NCBI GenBank assembly: GCA_002350765.1
Contig: DEFK01000017.1
Coordinates: 62,001-126,000 of the forward strand
Origin: Ruminococcaceae bacterium UBA2854
GTDB taxonomy: Bacteria > Bacillota > Clostridia > Oscillospirales > Acutalibacteraceae
DNA: 64,000 nucleotides
Reading direction: 5' to 3'
The translations under genes and the position numbers were made by a program. Numbering within the stretch: position 1 is the stretch's first letter; each line of letters starts with the position of its first letter. Of the stretch, positions 1 through 9,141 are shown piece after piece. The notes beneath the pieces were generated by a model. That model ran no database searches. It was not told the DNA's origin and saw nothing but the letters and a program-made list of their open reading frames with translations.

Positions 1-747
1 ATATTCCCAGCTCGCCGCGGTATTCTTAGCGAGCGCGTCCTTGGTCTGGCCGTGCAGTGACCAGAGCATATACTGTTTATAAACCTTTTCCTCGTCGATA
101 CGGGTTCTGAGTCTGTGAACAGCCGCGCCGCCCTCGGCGGTAGTCATATTCTTAACAGCGTGGAAGCTGAAATTTGTAAAGTCGGCGATTTCACCGCACA
201 TCTGTCCGTGCCATCTCGCTCCGAACGCGTGAGCGCCGTCCGCCATAATTACAACTCTGCCGATAAGCTGCTGGATTTTGCTGTTGGGGTTAGGCTGAAA
301 CAGCTCGCGCTTGTTTCTAACAGCCTCGTAAATTCTGTCGTAATCACATACGATACCCGCTAAGTCAACGGGGATAATTACCTTGGTGTGCTCGTTGATA
401 GCGGCTTCCATTTTATCGTAGTCCATCTCGAATGTGCCGGGTTTGCAGTCGATCATAACGGGTGTTGCGCCAACGTGATAAACTACCGACGCGGTAGCCG
501 TGTATGTATAAGCGGGGAGAATAACCTCGTCCTGCGGGCCTACTCCGAGAATACGGAGCGTCATTTCCGCGCAGGAGGTCTGCGACGATAAGCATACCGC
601 CTGACCTGTATGGCAGTATTCTCCTATTCTTTTTTCGAGAAGCTTAGTCTTGGGACCTGTTGTAATCCAGCCTGACTTTAACACTTCTACTACTGCGTCT
701 ATTTCATCTTGTCCCAAATCGGGAGGGGAAAAAGGTATTTTTCTCAT
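1..747 (-). CDS. DegT/DnrJ/EryC1/StrS family aminotransferase (3' end cut by window)
   Basis: This is the N-terminal 249 codons of a PLP-dependent sugar aminotransferase; the frame stays open to the left edge, so the C-terminus lies outside the window. The start MRKIPFSPPD, the block PAYTYTATASVVYHVGATPV and the PLP-lysine region FHAVKNMTTAEGG are typical of the DegT family, which transfers an amino group to a keto-sugar nucleotide for surface polysaccharide or natural-product synthesis. The ATG at 747 is preceded by GAGAGGATTAT. The substrate cannot be told from this part. The family call is secure, the pathway open. Confidence 0.88.
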   Translation of the reverse strand, partial: MRKIPFSPPDLGQDEIDAVVEVLKSGWITTGPKTKLLEKRIGEYCHTGQAVCLSSQTSCAEMTLRILGVGPQDEVILPAYTYTATASVVYHVGATPVMIDCKPGTFEMDYDKMEAAINEHTKVIIPVDLAGIVCDYDRIYEAVRNKRELFQPNPNSKIQQLIGRVVIMADGAHAFGARWHGQMCGEIADFTNFSFHAVKNMTTAEGGAAVHRLRTRIDEEKVYKQYMLWSLHGQTKDALAKNTAASWEY

Positions 748-840
748 AATTATAATCCTCTCAACCCAAAATAATTGAAATTGAACATAAAAATACACAA
801 TGTATTATACAACTTTGATTTTTAAAAGTCAATATATTAT

Positions 841-937
841 AGGGGAAAGGGCTAAGGGTAAAGGGGAAAGAGTATATTATTAATCTAATCCCTAAACCCT
901 ATATCCTACATCCTAACCCCTACATCCTACACCCTAA
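841..937. repeat. Inverted pair of heptanucleotide arrays
   Basis: Four G-rich heptamers (AGGGGAA, AGGGCTA, AGGGTAA, AGGGGAA; 841-868) face seven C-rich heptamers of the form [AT][CT]CCTA[ACT], or CCCCTAC once (889-937), all in exact 7-bp phase. The right arm runs into the stop codon of the exporter gene. The arms can pair partly, so the array may also fold downstream of the exporter mRNA. See the finding on heptamers. Confidence 0.8.
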
Positions 938-2760
938 TTCTCGAACTGGCTGTTATACAGCTGGGCGTAGAAGCCGTTTTCTGCGAGAAGCTGTTCGTGG
1001 CTTCCCTGCTCAACGATATCGCCGTCCTTCATAACGAGGATTAAATCCGCGTCCTTTATCGTCGAGAGCCTGTGGGCTATGATAAAGCTTGTTTTACCCT
1101 TCATAAGGTTGTGCATACCGCGCTGGATCCTCGATTCGGTGCGTGTGTCTACCGACGAAGTCGCTTCGTCGAGAATGAGTATCGGGCTGTCGGCGAGAAT
1201 TGCCCTCGCGATCGTGAGAAGCTGTTTCTGCCCTTGGCTTACGTTGCCCGCTTCCTCGTTAAGCTCCATATTATAACCGTTAGGGAGGGTGCGGATAAAT
1301 CTGTCGGCGTGAGCCGCCTTAGCCGCGGCGATAACCTCCTCGTCCGTAGCGTCAAGCCTGCCGTAACGGATGTTCTCCATTATCGTTCCGTTAAAGAGCC
1401 AGGTGTCCTGGAGTACCATAGCGAGCGCGTTTCTTAGCTCCCTGCGGTTGAAGTCCTTAATATTGTGTCCGTCTATTCTTATTTCGCCGCTGTTTACGTC
1501 GTAAAAACGCATTAAGAGCTTGACTATCGTGGTCTTGCCCGCGCCTGTGGGACCGACAATCGCTATGCGCTGGCCCTGCTTAACCTCGGCGGAAAAGTCC
1601 TTGATAATAATTTTATCCTCGTTGTAGCCGAACTTTACGTGGTCGAATACAACATTGCCCTTAACCTCTTTAACGTCAGCGGGATTTTCTACGGTCTGAA
1701 CCTCTTCCTCCTCGTCGAGGAACTCGAAAACTCTCTCAGCCGCGGCGGTCATACTCTGAATCTGGTTTATAACCTGCGACATCTGCTGAATCGGCTGGGT
1801 AAAGTTACGTACGTATTGGATGAACGCCTGGATATCGCCGATAAGGATAACGCCGTTAATCGCGAGTATCGCGCCTGAAACCGCGACGGCTACATAGCCT
1901 AAATTGCCGACAAACATCATAAGCGGCATCATCATTCCCGATAAAAACTGTGATTTCCACGCGCTTTTATAGAGAACGTCGTTGGTTTTCTCGAAATCGT
2001 CCAGCGTTTCTTTTTCTTTATTAAACGCCTTGATTATAAGATGACCGCTGAAGCTTTCCTCGACCGTGCCGTTTATAACACCGAGATATTTCTGCTGGTT
2101 TCTGAAATGCTTCTGCGAGATTTTTACGATAATGCTTATAAGAAAAATTGAAACGGGAAGAATCGAGATAGCTATAAGCGTCATTATCGGCGAGATAATA
2201 AGCATCATAGCTAAGGTTCCGAGCACCGTACATACGGAGGAGATAATCTGGGTTACGCTCTGGTTAAGCCCCATTCCGAAGGTGTCTACGTCGTTCGTTA
2301 TCCTCGAGAGCACCTCGCCGTAGGTACGGCTCTCGAAGTATTTTAGAGGCATACGGTTGATTTTTTCGGAAATATCCTTCCTCATCTTATAGCAGATTTT
2401 CTGGGTTATTCCCGTCATAATCCAGCCCTGGATAAACATAAACGCCGCGCTTACCGCGTAGAGCAGTAACGCGATTAGAAGAATCATTCCGACCGCGCCC
2501 ATATCTATAGAGCCCTTGCCCTCGATCTGAGCCATAAGTCCCATATACAGTACGGAGGTGGCGTTGCCGAGAACCTTGGGGCCTATAACCGCGAAAATGG
2601 TTGACGCCGCGGCGCAGAACATTACGAATATTATAGCCGCTTTAAAACCGCCGATATACTTTACAAGGGTTTTAATAGTACCCTTAAAGTCCTTTGCCTT
2701 TTCTACGGGCGCCATTTTCCCGCCCGCTCTGCCGTGAGGGCGTCTCTTAATATCAGCCAT
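934..2760 (-). CDS. ABC exporter half-transporter, catalytic subunit
   Basis: A 608-residue type IV ABC exporter half: six membrane helices in residues about 35-330, followed by a nucleotide-binding domain. Visible are Walker A GPTGAGKTT, Walker B ILILDEATSSVD with the catalytic Glu, and the H-loop IIAHRLSTI. Its signature is VSQGQ instead of SGGQ. That fits the consensus-Walker partner of a heterodimeric exporter (TM287/288, LmrCD and BmrCD type), whose own signature serves the degenerate site. It begins 1 nt after the stop of the partner gene, with AAGGGGG inside the end of that gene as ribosome binding site. The likely role is drug, peptide or lipid export. Confidence 0.93.
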   Translation of the reverse strand: MADIKRRPHGRAGGKMAPVEKAKDFKGTIKTLVKYIGGFKAAIIFVMFCAAASTIFAVIGPKVLGNATSVLYMGLMAQIEGKGSIDMGAVGMILLIALLLYAVSAAFMFIQGWIMTGITQKICYKMRKDISEKINRMPLKYFESRTYGEVLSRITNDVDTFGMGLNQSVTQIISSVCTVLGTLAMMLIISPIMTLIAISILPVSIFLISIIVKISQKHFRNQQKYLGVINGTVEESFSGHLIIKAFNKEKETLDDFEKTNDVLYKSAWKSQFLSGMMMPLMMFVGNLGYVAVAVSGAILAINGVILIGDIQAFIQYVRNFTQPIQQMSQVINQIQSMTAAAERVFEFLDEEEEVQTVENPADVKEVKGNVVFDHVKFGYNEDKIIIKDFSAEVKQGQRIAIVGPTGAGKTTIVKLLMRFYDVNSGEIRIDGHNIKDFNRRELRNALAMVLQDTWLFNGTIMENIRYGRLDATDEEVIAAAKAAHADRFIRTLPNGYNMELNEEAGNVSQGQKQLLTIARAILADSPILILDEATSSVDTRTESRIQRGMHNLMKGKTSFIIAHRLSTIKDADLILVMKDGDIVEQGSHEQLLAENGFYAQLYNSQFEN

Positions 2761-2761
2761 A

Positions 2762-4873
2762 TTATTCGACCCCCTTTTCTATTCCGAGTTCTTCCTCGGA
2801 AAGCTGGGATTTTGCAATTTCCAAATATTCGGGACAGGTTTTTAAAAGCTGAGAGTGTGTGCCTGTGCCCGCGATTTTGCCGTCGTCGAGCACAATAATC
2901 TGCTCGGCGTTGAGGATCGTGGAAATCCTCTGGGCTACTATAATAACGGTTTTGTCCTTAACCTTTTCGGCGAGAGCCGCCCTGAGCTCCTTATCGGTTT
3001 TCATATCGAGAGCGGAGAAGCTGTCGTCAAAAATATAAATATCGGGATCCTTCGCGATAGCGCGGGCGATTGATAAGCGCTGTTTCTGACCGCCCGATAC
3101 GTTAGAGCCGCCCTGGGCGATTTCGCTGTCGTAGCGGTCGGATTTTTCCTCGATAAACTCGCTCGCCATAGCGATCTCGGCGGCGTCCTCGATTTCTTTA
3201 TACGTGGCGCCGCGGTTTCCGAAACGCAGGTTTGAGGCGATAGTTCCGCTGAAAAGTATTCCTTTCTGCGGAACGTAACCGATTTTATCCCTTAGTGATG
3301 TCAAGGTTACTTTCCTTACGTCCTTACCGCATATATCTATTTCGCCCTCGGTTACGTCGTAAAGGCGGGGGATAAGGTTAATAAGCGTGCTTTTTCCGCT
3401 TCCCGTAGAGCCGATAATCGCCGTGGTTTCCCCGGGTTTAGCCGTAAAGCTGATTGAGCTCAGAACGTTTTCATCCGCTTCGGGGTATCTAAAGCTGACG
3501 TTCTTAAACTCTACGCTAGGATATCCGCCCGAGAGTTCTTCGGCGTTATCTTCGTTTTTGATCGAGCTTTCGGTTTTAATAACCTCGTCAATTCTGCCCG
3601 CCGCGACAGCCGCTCGCGGTAGGAAAATCGACATCATAGTAAGCATAAGGAAGCTTATAATTATCTGCATTGTATAGGAAATAAAGGCGGTCATTTCGCC
3701 GACCTGCATATTTCCGTCTTTAATATGTCCCGACGCTACAAATACGATAAGCACCGATACAAAATTCATCAGAATCATCATCATCGGGAACATAAACGTC
3801 ATAACGCGGTTTGTAAAGAGCATTGTTTTTGTAAGCTCTTTATTAGCTTCGTCAAAACGCTCCTCCTCGCGTTCCTCGCGGTTAAACGCGCGTATTACGG
3901 GGATACCCGTCAGTATCTCTCTCGATACGAGATTTACGCGGTCGATAAGCTTTTGCATAAGCTTAAACTTCGGCATAGCGATAACAGTAAGGCTTATTAC
4001 TAGAAGCATAATTACCGCTACGGCTAAAGCGATTACCCACCACATACTCGCGCCTGTGCCGATAACCTTTATAACGCCGCCGATTCCGATAATCGGAGCG
4101 TATAGCACCATCCTGAGCAGGAGTACCGAAACAATCTGTACCTGTTGAATATCGTTGGTGGTTCGTGTGATAAGCGAGGCGGTGGAGAATTTATCTATCT
4201 CCGCGTTTGAGAAGCCTATTACATTTCTGAAAAGTCCGCTTCGTAAATTCATACCGATTTTAGAGCCGACAATCGCGGCGAATAATCCCGCGAAAATAGC
4301 GGCGGTAGAGAGAACAAGCGAGATAAAAAGCATAGTAAAGCCTGTTGACCAGAGGTAGTCGGTCTGTAGCTTATCTAAGTCAACTCCCGCTTTTTTGTCG
4401 CAGCCTATCGCGAAAGCTATTCCCGAGTTTTTGAGTAAATCAGCGCCTAAAGCCGTGAGCTTTTTTTCGAGACTTTTTCTCGAGTTGATAAGAGCGTTCT
4501 CGTCTATTTCACCCGCGGAACGCTTCGTCATTTCGTAATCCGACGCTATCGGGATAATAAGCTTTTGGTCGAGCTTTTTAAGCGTTTTTTCGTCGTTTAC
4601 GCTCCTGTTTAAAATCTTACCGTCCTTTTTATAAGCGGAGCTGAACGCCGCTTTTTCGTCATCATTCATAAACAAAAGCGCGCGGTTATAATCCCCGACT
4701 GTAATCTTCTCGGGGAGAATATGCTCCACGCCCTTATTCTGAATACCCGTGTCTATTATTTTCGAGGTGTATTCGGGCAGAGCCAGGTCGCAGTTCGCCT
4801 GAATAACGAGCAGGACTATTATCAGCAGTACCGTCCATATGTGAGGTAAAAAATTCTTAAAAATCTTTCCCAA
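2762..4873 (-). CDS. ABC exporter half-transporter, degenerate-site subunit
   Basis: A 703-residue partner of the next gene. Walker A GSTGSGKST and the canonical signature VSGGQ are intact, but Walker B reads IYIFDDSFSALD (Asp in place of the catalytic Glu) and the H-loop His is Gln (VAQRIS). This is the classic degenerate half of a heterodimeric exporter. About 115 extra residues sit between membrane helices 1 and 2 (residues about 50-165) and should lie outside the cell, as in many Clostridia homologues. The start is probably TTG at 4873 after AAAGGA; the nearby ATG at 4883 is in another frame. The tetR gene lies 90 bp upstream on the same strand. Confidence 0.92.
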   Translation of the reverse strand: MGKIFKNFLPHIWTVLLIIVLLVIQANCDLALPEYTSKIIDTGIQNKGVEHILPEKITVGDYNRALLFMNDDEKAAFSSAYKKDGKILNRSVNDEKTLKKLDQKLIIPIASDYEMTKRSAGEIDENALINSRKSLEKKLTALGADLLKNSGIAFAIGCDKKAGVDLDKLQTDYLWSTGFTMLFISLVLSTAAIFAGLFAAIVGSKIGMNLRSGLFRNVIGFSNAEIDKFSTASLITRTTNDIQQVQIVSVLLLRMVLYAPIIGIGGVIKVIGTGASMWWVIALAVAVIMLLVISLTVIAMPKFKLMQKLIDRVNLVSREILTGIPVIRAFNREEREEERFDEANKELTKTMLFTNRVMTFMFPMMMILMNFVSVLIVFVASGHIKDGNMQVGEMTAFISYTMQIIISFLMLTMMSIFLPRAAVAAGRIDEVIKTESSIKNEDNAEELSGGYPSVEFKNVSFRYPEADENVLSSISFTAKPGETTAIIGSTGSGKSTLINLIPRLYDVTEGEIDICGKDVRKVTLTSLRDKIGYVPQKGILFSGTIASNLRFGNRGATYKEIEDAAEIAMASEFIEEKSDRYDSEIAQGGSNVSGGQKQRLSIARAIAKDPDIYIFDDSFSALDMKTDKELRAALAEKVKDKTVIIVAQRISTILNAEQIIVLDDGKIAGTGTHSQLLKTCPEYLEIAKSQLSEEELGIEKGVE

Positions 4874-4963
4874 TTATATTCATTCCTTTTTTAAAGCTTC
4901 TTAAATTATCCGACATCATAAATTTATTGTCAAGTGGTATTTCGCTAAATGTGTGATTATTTC

Positions 4964-5506
4964 TCAAGCCGTAAATTCCTCGGCGAGTTTAAGGGTTAAG
5001 TCGGTGGTTCTGTCAACAATCGTGCTTTTGTCTATTTTATTATTCTGCATATAGGCGTGGAAAGAACCCTGGACGATAAACGAGATAAAGATATTGTTCT
5101 CGCTGTTGTTTCTTATGTTCGGATACGCGGAGAAAACGAATCTTTTTAAACGGGCTTCAAAACGGTCTATAAAACGGTTTGTCTCATATCCCGAGAAAAG
5201 TATATGTATATCCTCCTCGTTGTTTATAATCGCCATACTAAGGCTCCTGAAAAAAGCGCGGAAGCTGTCCTTTGTATTAAGAATGGCAATCGGCTTGATT
5301 TCGGCGATTATCCTGTCGATAAGCTCGTTTTCAAGCTGGTCGGAAAGCTCGTAAATATCGCGGTAATGCAGATAAAACGTAGCCTTGTTTATCATCGCCA
5401 GCTCGCTTAGCTCCTTAACGCTTATTTTGTCGAGGTTTTTCTTTTTCCTGAGTTCGAGAAAAGCCTCTTTTATATTCTTAGTCGTACGTTTTACCCTTAA
5501 ATCCAT
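4964..5506 (-). CDS. TetR/AcrR family transcriptional regulator
   Basis: A 180-residue regulator with the TetR helix-turn-helix at residues about 8-55 (ISVKELSELAMINKATFYLH) and a helical ligand-binding C-terminal domain. It is the first gene of the unit with the two exporter subunits, so it most likely represses its own operon and is released by an exported compound. The ATG is preceded by AGGAGAG at good spacing. The ligand cannot be inferred. Confidence 0.9.
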   Translation of the reverse strand: MDLRVKRTTKNIKEAFLELRKKKNLDKISVKELSELAMINKATFYLHYRDIYELSDQLENELIDRIIAEIKPIAILNTKDSFRAFFRSLSMAIINNEEDIHILFSGYETNRFIDRFEARLKRFVFSAYPNIRNNSENNIFISFIVQGSFHAYMQNNKIDKSTIVDRTTDLTLKLAEEFTA

Positions 5507-5541
5507 TAGTTACTCTCCTATTAATAGACACTTTTGGTATT

Positions 5542-5570
5542 ATAGTAGCATAAACGACTAAATTAATCAA
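5542..5570 (-). promoter_or_regulatory. Promoter of the tetR-exporter operon
   Basis: On the minus strand TTGATT and TACTAT are 17 bp apart, 36 bp or more upstream of the tetR start. The spacer and flank hold two GACTA-like motifs (AGTCAC and TAGTCG), which could be part of the operator. This is pattern matching only. Confidence 0.5.
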
Positions 5571-5702
5571 GTGACTATAGAAAAATATATAAAATTATTA
5601 TATAATTTGTATATAAATATAGTAAAATGCACTAGGTGACTGAAACTCTGGATTTGTGCAATCTATTATATTCTAATTTCAAAGCAGAAATGAGGCTTGG
5701 TT

Positions 5703-8282
5703 ATGGAAATTGATTACAATATGAGAAAACTTTTTAATGAAGAATATCTCACACAAGTTGCGTATATGTACAACAATATGCCGCGCGGACTTTTAGGCCC
5801 CCACTTCACGGAGTACGGACTTAGAATCGCGGTTTATCTGCCGCAGTGCAACTCGGTTGAGTTTGTAAATAAGGACAACGGTGAGATACATCGCGCGTTC
5901 CTTGTACACGAAAAAGGTATTTTCGCGGCTAATGTTCATACGGACAGAGTTTTCAACTATTATTACCGCGCGTGGGACGAGGAAGGCAACTACTACGAGA
6001 GCGAGGACAGCAACTTCTTCCCTGTTCAGTTCAGCGAGGTTGACGGCTACCTCTTCGGCCAGGGCACGCACTATAACCTTTACGATAAGCTCGGCGCTCA
6101 TAAAAAGACAATTAACGGCGTTGAGGGCGTACTATTCAACGTATGGGCTCCTAACGCTCAGCGCGTTTCCGTTATCGGCAATTTCAATAACTGGGATCCC
6201 GCTATCCATATGATGAGTAAGGTAAGCCAGGTTGGCGTACACGAGATTTTTATTCCGCGTATCAGCGAGAATGAAATGTATAAATTCCAGGTTAAGACCG
6301 TTGACGGTTTCTGCGTAGACAAGACCGACCCGTTCGGCTATACACAGCAGATGCGTCCCGAAACCGCTTCTATCGTAACCGACCTCAACACCTACGAGTG
6401 GGAAGACGAGAGCTGGATCGAGGAGCGTAAAAAGGGCGGATATGAAACTAAGCCTATGTCTATCTACGAGGTACACCTAGGCTCCTGGCGCCAGAAGGAG
6501 GACGGCTCTTTCTACGGCTACAGAGAGATTGCGGATATGCTCGCTGATTATGTTAAGGATATGGGTTATACTCATATCGAGCTTATGGGTATTCTTGAGC
6601 ATCCGTTTGACGGAAGCTGGGGCTATCAGGTAACAGGCTACTTCGCGCCGACCTCACGTTTCGGCACACCCCAGGATTTTATGTACTTTATCGACCGTAT
6701 GCACAAGAGCGGAATCGGCGTATTCCTCGACTGGGTACCCGCTCACTTCCCGAAGGACAGCCACGGCTTAGGACGTTTCGACGGCACCTGCCTGTATGAG
6801 CATCCCGACCCGAGAAGAGGAGAGCATCCCGACTGGGGTACATTTATCTTTAACTATGAGAGAAATGAAGTTCGCAACTTCCTTATCGCGAGCGGACTTT
6901 ATTGGCTTAATAAATTCCATATCGACGGCTTACGCGTTGACGCGGTTGCTTCTATGCTTTACCTCGACTACGGTAAGAGCGACGGCCAGTGGCTGCCGAA
7001 TATCTACGGCGGACGCGAGAACTTCGACGCTGTTGAGTTCTTTAAGCACCTCAACTCTATGGTTGAGCAGTACGCTCCGGGTACTCTCGTAATTGCTGAG
7101 GAGAGTACAGCCTGGGCGGGCGTTACCAAGGACGTTAAGCATGACGGTCTCGGCTTCGCGCTTAAATGGAATATGGGCTGGATGAACGACTTCCTCGAGT
7201 ATATCTCTAAGGATCCCGTTTACCGCCAGTATGAACACGGTAAGCTTACATTCTCTATGATTTACGCTTACACAGAGAAATTTATCCTGGTTCTTTCCCA
7301 CGACGAGGTTGTTTACGGAAAGTGCTCGATGATTAATAAAATGCCGGGTGACGACTGGCAGAAGTTCGCTAATCTGAGAACGGCTTACGGCTTTATGTAC
7401 GCTCACCCGGGTAAGAAGCTCCTCTTTATGGGACAGGATTTCGCTCAGTACGACGAGTGGAACGCCGAGGTTGGCTTGCAGTGGTTCTTAATCGACGATA
7501 ACGAGAACAACGCTAATATGCAGAAGTACTTCCGTACTCTCCAGCATTTCTATCTCGACCATCCAGCTATGTACGAGCAGGACTTCGACCCGAACGGTTT
7601 CGAGTGGATGAGCTGTGACGACGCGCAGAGCTCCGTTGTAAGTATGGTTCGTAAGACTAAGAACGGTAAGAAATCCGTACTCTTTATCTGCAACTTTACT
7701 CCCGTACCGCGTGAGGATTACAGAGTAGGCGTTCCGAATCTCGGCAACTATAAGGCTGTATTTAACAGCGACGACGCTGAGTTCGGCGGAACAGGCGAAT
7801 ATACACAGACCGATAAGAAAGCGACAAGAGTTCCCTGGAACTATAAAAAGCAGAGCATCAAGGTTACAATTCCCCCGCTCGCAATGATCGCTTTCGAGTA
7901 TAACCATACTCTTCCGAAGGACGAACCCGCTAAGAAAAAGACCGTTAAAAAGACGGCGGTAAAGAAGCCTACGGCTAAGAAGATGGCTAAGGCGACTAAG
8001 AAATCCGACACAGCTAAGGCGGCGGAAAAACCCGCGGCTAAGAAGGCGGAACCCGCTAAGGCGGCGGCGAAACCCGCGGCTAAGAAAGCCGAGCCCGCTA
8101 AAGCGGCGGCAAAGCCCGCGGCTAAGAAGGCTGAGCCCGCTAAAACGGCGGCAAAACCCGCGGCTAAGAAGGCTGAGCCCGCTAAGACAGAGGCAAAGCC
8201 CGCGGATAAGAAGGCTGAGCCCGCTAAGACAGAGGCAAAGCCCGAGGCTAAAAAAGCCGAACCTAAGACAGAAAAGAAGTAA
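5703..8282 (+). CDS. glgB: 1,4-alpha-glucan branching enzyme with Lys/Ala/Pro-rich tail
   Basis: GlgB makes alpha-1,6 branches in glycogen. An N-terminal region and a CBM48-like domain (FNVWAPNAQRVSVIGNFNNW, residues about 140-160) precede a GH13 barrel with Asp413 (GLRVDAV), Glu466 (VIAEEST) and Asp534 (SHDEV). The spacings of 53 and 121 residues match E. coli GlgB. The ATG at 5703 lies 7 nt after GAGG; a TTG at 5697 is too close to it. The enzyme should end near residue 735, but about 120 more residues follow, built from a roughly 12-residue unit like KPAAKKAEPAKA repeated about six times. This tail is not part of the GlgB family and resembles linker-histone-like low-complexity tails. A terminator follows directly, so the gene is probably monocistronic. 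Confidence 0.96.
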   Translation: MEIDYNMRKLFNEEYLTQVAYMYNNMPRGLLGPHFTEYGLRIAVYLPQCNSVEFVNKDNGEIHRAFLVHEKGIFAANVHTDRVFNYYYRAWDEEGNYYESEDSNFFPVQFSEVDGYLFGQGTHYNLYDKLGAHKKTINGVEGVLFNVWAPNAQRVSVIGNFNNWDPAIHMMSKVSQVGVHEIFIPRISENEMYKFQVKTVDGFCVDKTDPFGYTQQMRPETASIVTDLNTYEWEDESWIEERKKGGYETKPMSIYEVHLGSWRQKEDGSFYGYREIADMLADYVKDMGYTHIELMGILEHPFDGSWGYQVTGYFAPTSRFGTPQDFMYFIDRMHKSGIGVFLDWVPAHFPKDSHGLGRFDGTCLYEHPDPRRGEHPDWGTFIFNYERNEVRNFLIASGLYWLNKFHIDGLRVDAVASMLYLDYGKSDGQWLPNIYGGRENFDAVEFFKHLNSMVEQYAPGTLVIAEESTAWAGVTKDVKHDGLGFALKWNMGWMNDFLEYISKDPVYRQYEHGKLTFSMIYAYTEKFILVLSHDEVVYGKCSMINKMPGDDWQKFANLRTAYGFMYAHPGKKLLFMGQDFAQYDEWNAEVGLQWFLIDDNENNANMQKYFRTLQHFYLDHPAMYEQDFDPNGFEWMSCDDAQSSVVSMVRKTKNGKKSVLFICNFTPVPREDYRVGVPNLGNYKAVFNSDDAEFGGTGEYTQTDKKATRVPWNYKKQSIKVTIPPLAMIAFEYNHTLPKDEPAKKKTVKKTAVKKPTAKKMAKATKKSDTAKAAEKPAAKKAEPAKAAAKPAAKKAEPAKAAAKPAAKKAEPAKTAAKPAAKKAEPAKTEAKPADKKAEPAKTEAKPEAKKAEPKTEKK

Positions 8283-8296
8283 AGAATAAAACAGAG

Positions 8297-8332
8297 CAGG
8301 TATCAGCGGTTGTTTGCTGATACCTGTTTTTT
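8297..8332 (+). terminator. Rho-independent terminator of glgB
   Basis: An 11-bp stem, CAGGTATCAGC with GCTGATACCTG, has an 8-nt loop and is followed by six T. Confidence 0.92.
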
Positions 8333-8335
8333 CAT

Positions 8336-9031
8336 TTAAGTATGCGGTTGTTCCTTTGTAAGATATTCTATATTCCTCTCGATAACATCCTTGCTTTTAC
8401 CGAAGTCCTTTCCGCGGTTGCGGTAGTCGAACATCGAGCAGAAATACGAGGTGTCCTCTTTAAGCTCGGTAATATAATTCTTCGTGAGGTTGTAGGTGTC
8501 CTCGCAGAAGGGCTTTAAGAGCTTGCCCTTAACTCCGCGCTTGCCCGCGCAGTCGGCCATAATATAAGCGTAGTGGTTTAAGCATATAAAGGGCTGTTCA
8601 CTGTAGAGCTTCCTGAACTCCTCCGACTTCTGATACTCCGCGAAAACCGTCGCCAGCAGGTGATGTATATCGCGGTCGATTCTGTCGCATACATAACAGT
8701 TGCCCGACAGAGTGTGTATTTTTTCGATAACCTTTTTATCGGGTTTCGAGGGCGCTTTAGAGGGGAGGATGTTGTCGATAATCGACTTTAAATGCGACTC
8801 CATAATAAGCGCGTTCGGAAGCTTCTGACCTGCTTCAAACATTTTAGCAAAATGTCGGTGGCAAAAGCCCTTCACATTCGTTTCAATTCGTATACTCGGC
8901 TCCATCATTGCGTCGCCGACTACGAAATCAACATAGGTTTCCTCGAGCATTTCCTCCATACGGCATATAGGACAGCCGTTTTTCGGAACGAATAAATCGT
9001 TTATCGGGATTGTACAGATATTTTCTTTCAT
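8336..9031 (-). CDS. DUF6062-like cysteine-rich cytoplasmic protein
   Basis: A 231-residue protein of unknown function with paired Cys/His motifs: CPICRMEE near the N-terminus, GFCHRHF, NCYVCDRID and FICLNHY. These suggest metal binding, probably zinc. I associate it with the DUF6062 family from memory of this motif order; no activity is known to me. The ATG at 9031 fits GAGGTGA upstream better than the GTG at 9040. It is convergent with glgB and shares its terminator region. No signal peptide or membrane helix is seen. Confidence 0.75.
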   Translation of the reverse strand: MKENICTIPINDLFVPKNGCPICRMEEMLEETYVDFVVGDAMMEPSIRIETNVKGFCHRHFAKMFEAGQKLPNALIMESHLKSIIDNILPSKAPSKPDKKVIEKIHTLSGNCYVCDRIDRDIHHLLATVFAEYQKSEEFRKLYSEQPFICLNHYAYIMADCAGKRGVKGKLLKPFCEDTYNLTKNYITELKEDTSYFCSMFDYRNRGKDFGKSKDVIERNIEYLTKEQPHT

Positions 9032-9141
9032 AGTTATCACCTCGCGGTATCTAAAATTTATTATACCATAAATTCAGAAAATATGATATACTTATTTTAG
9101 GAATTATGTTCAGGATATAGGATTTAGGGAGCGGAATTAAT

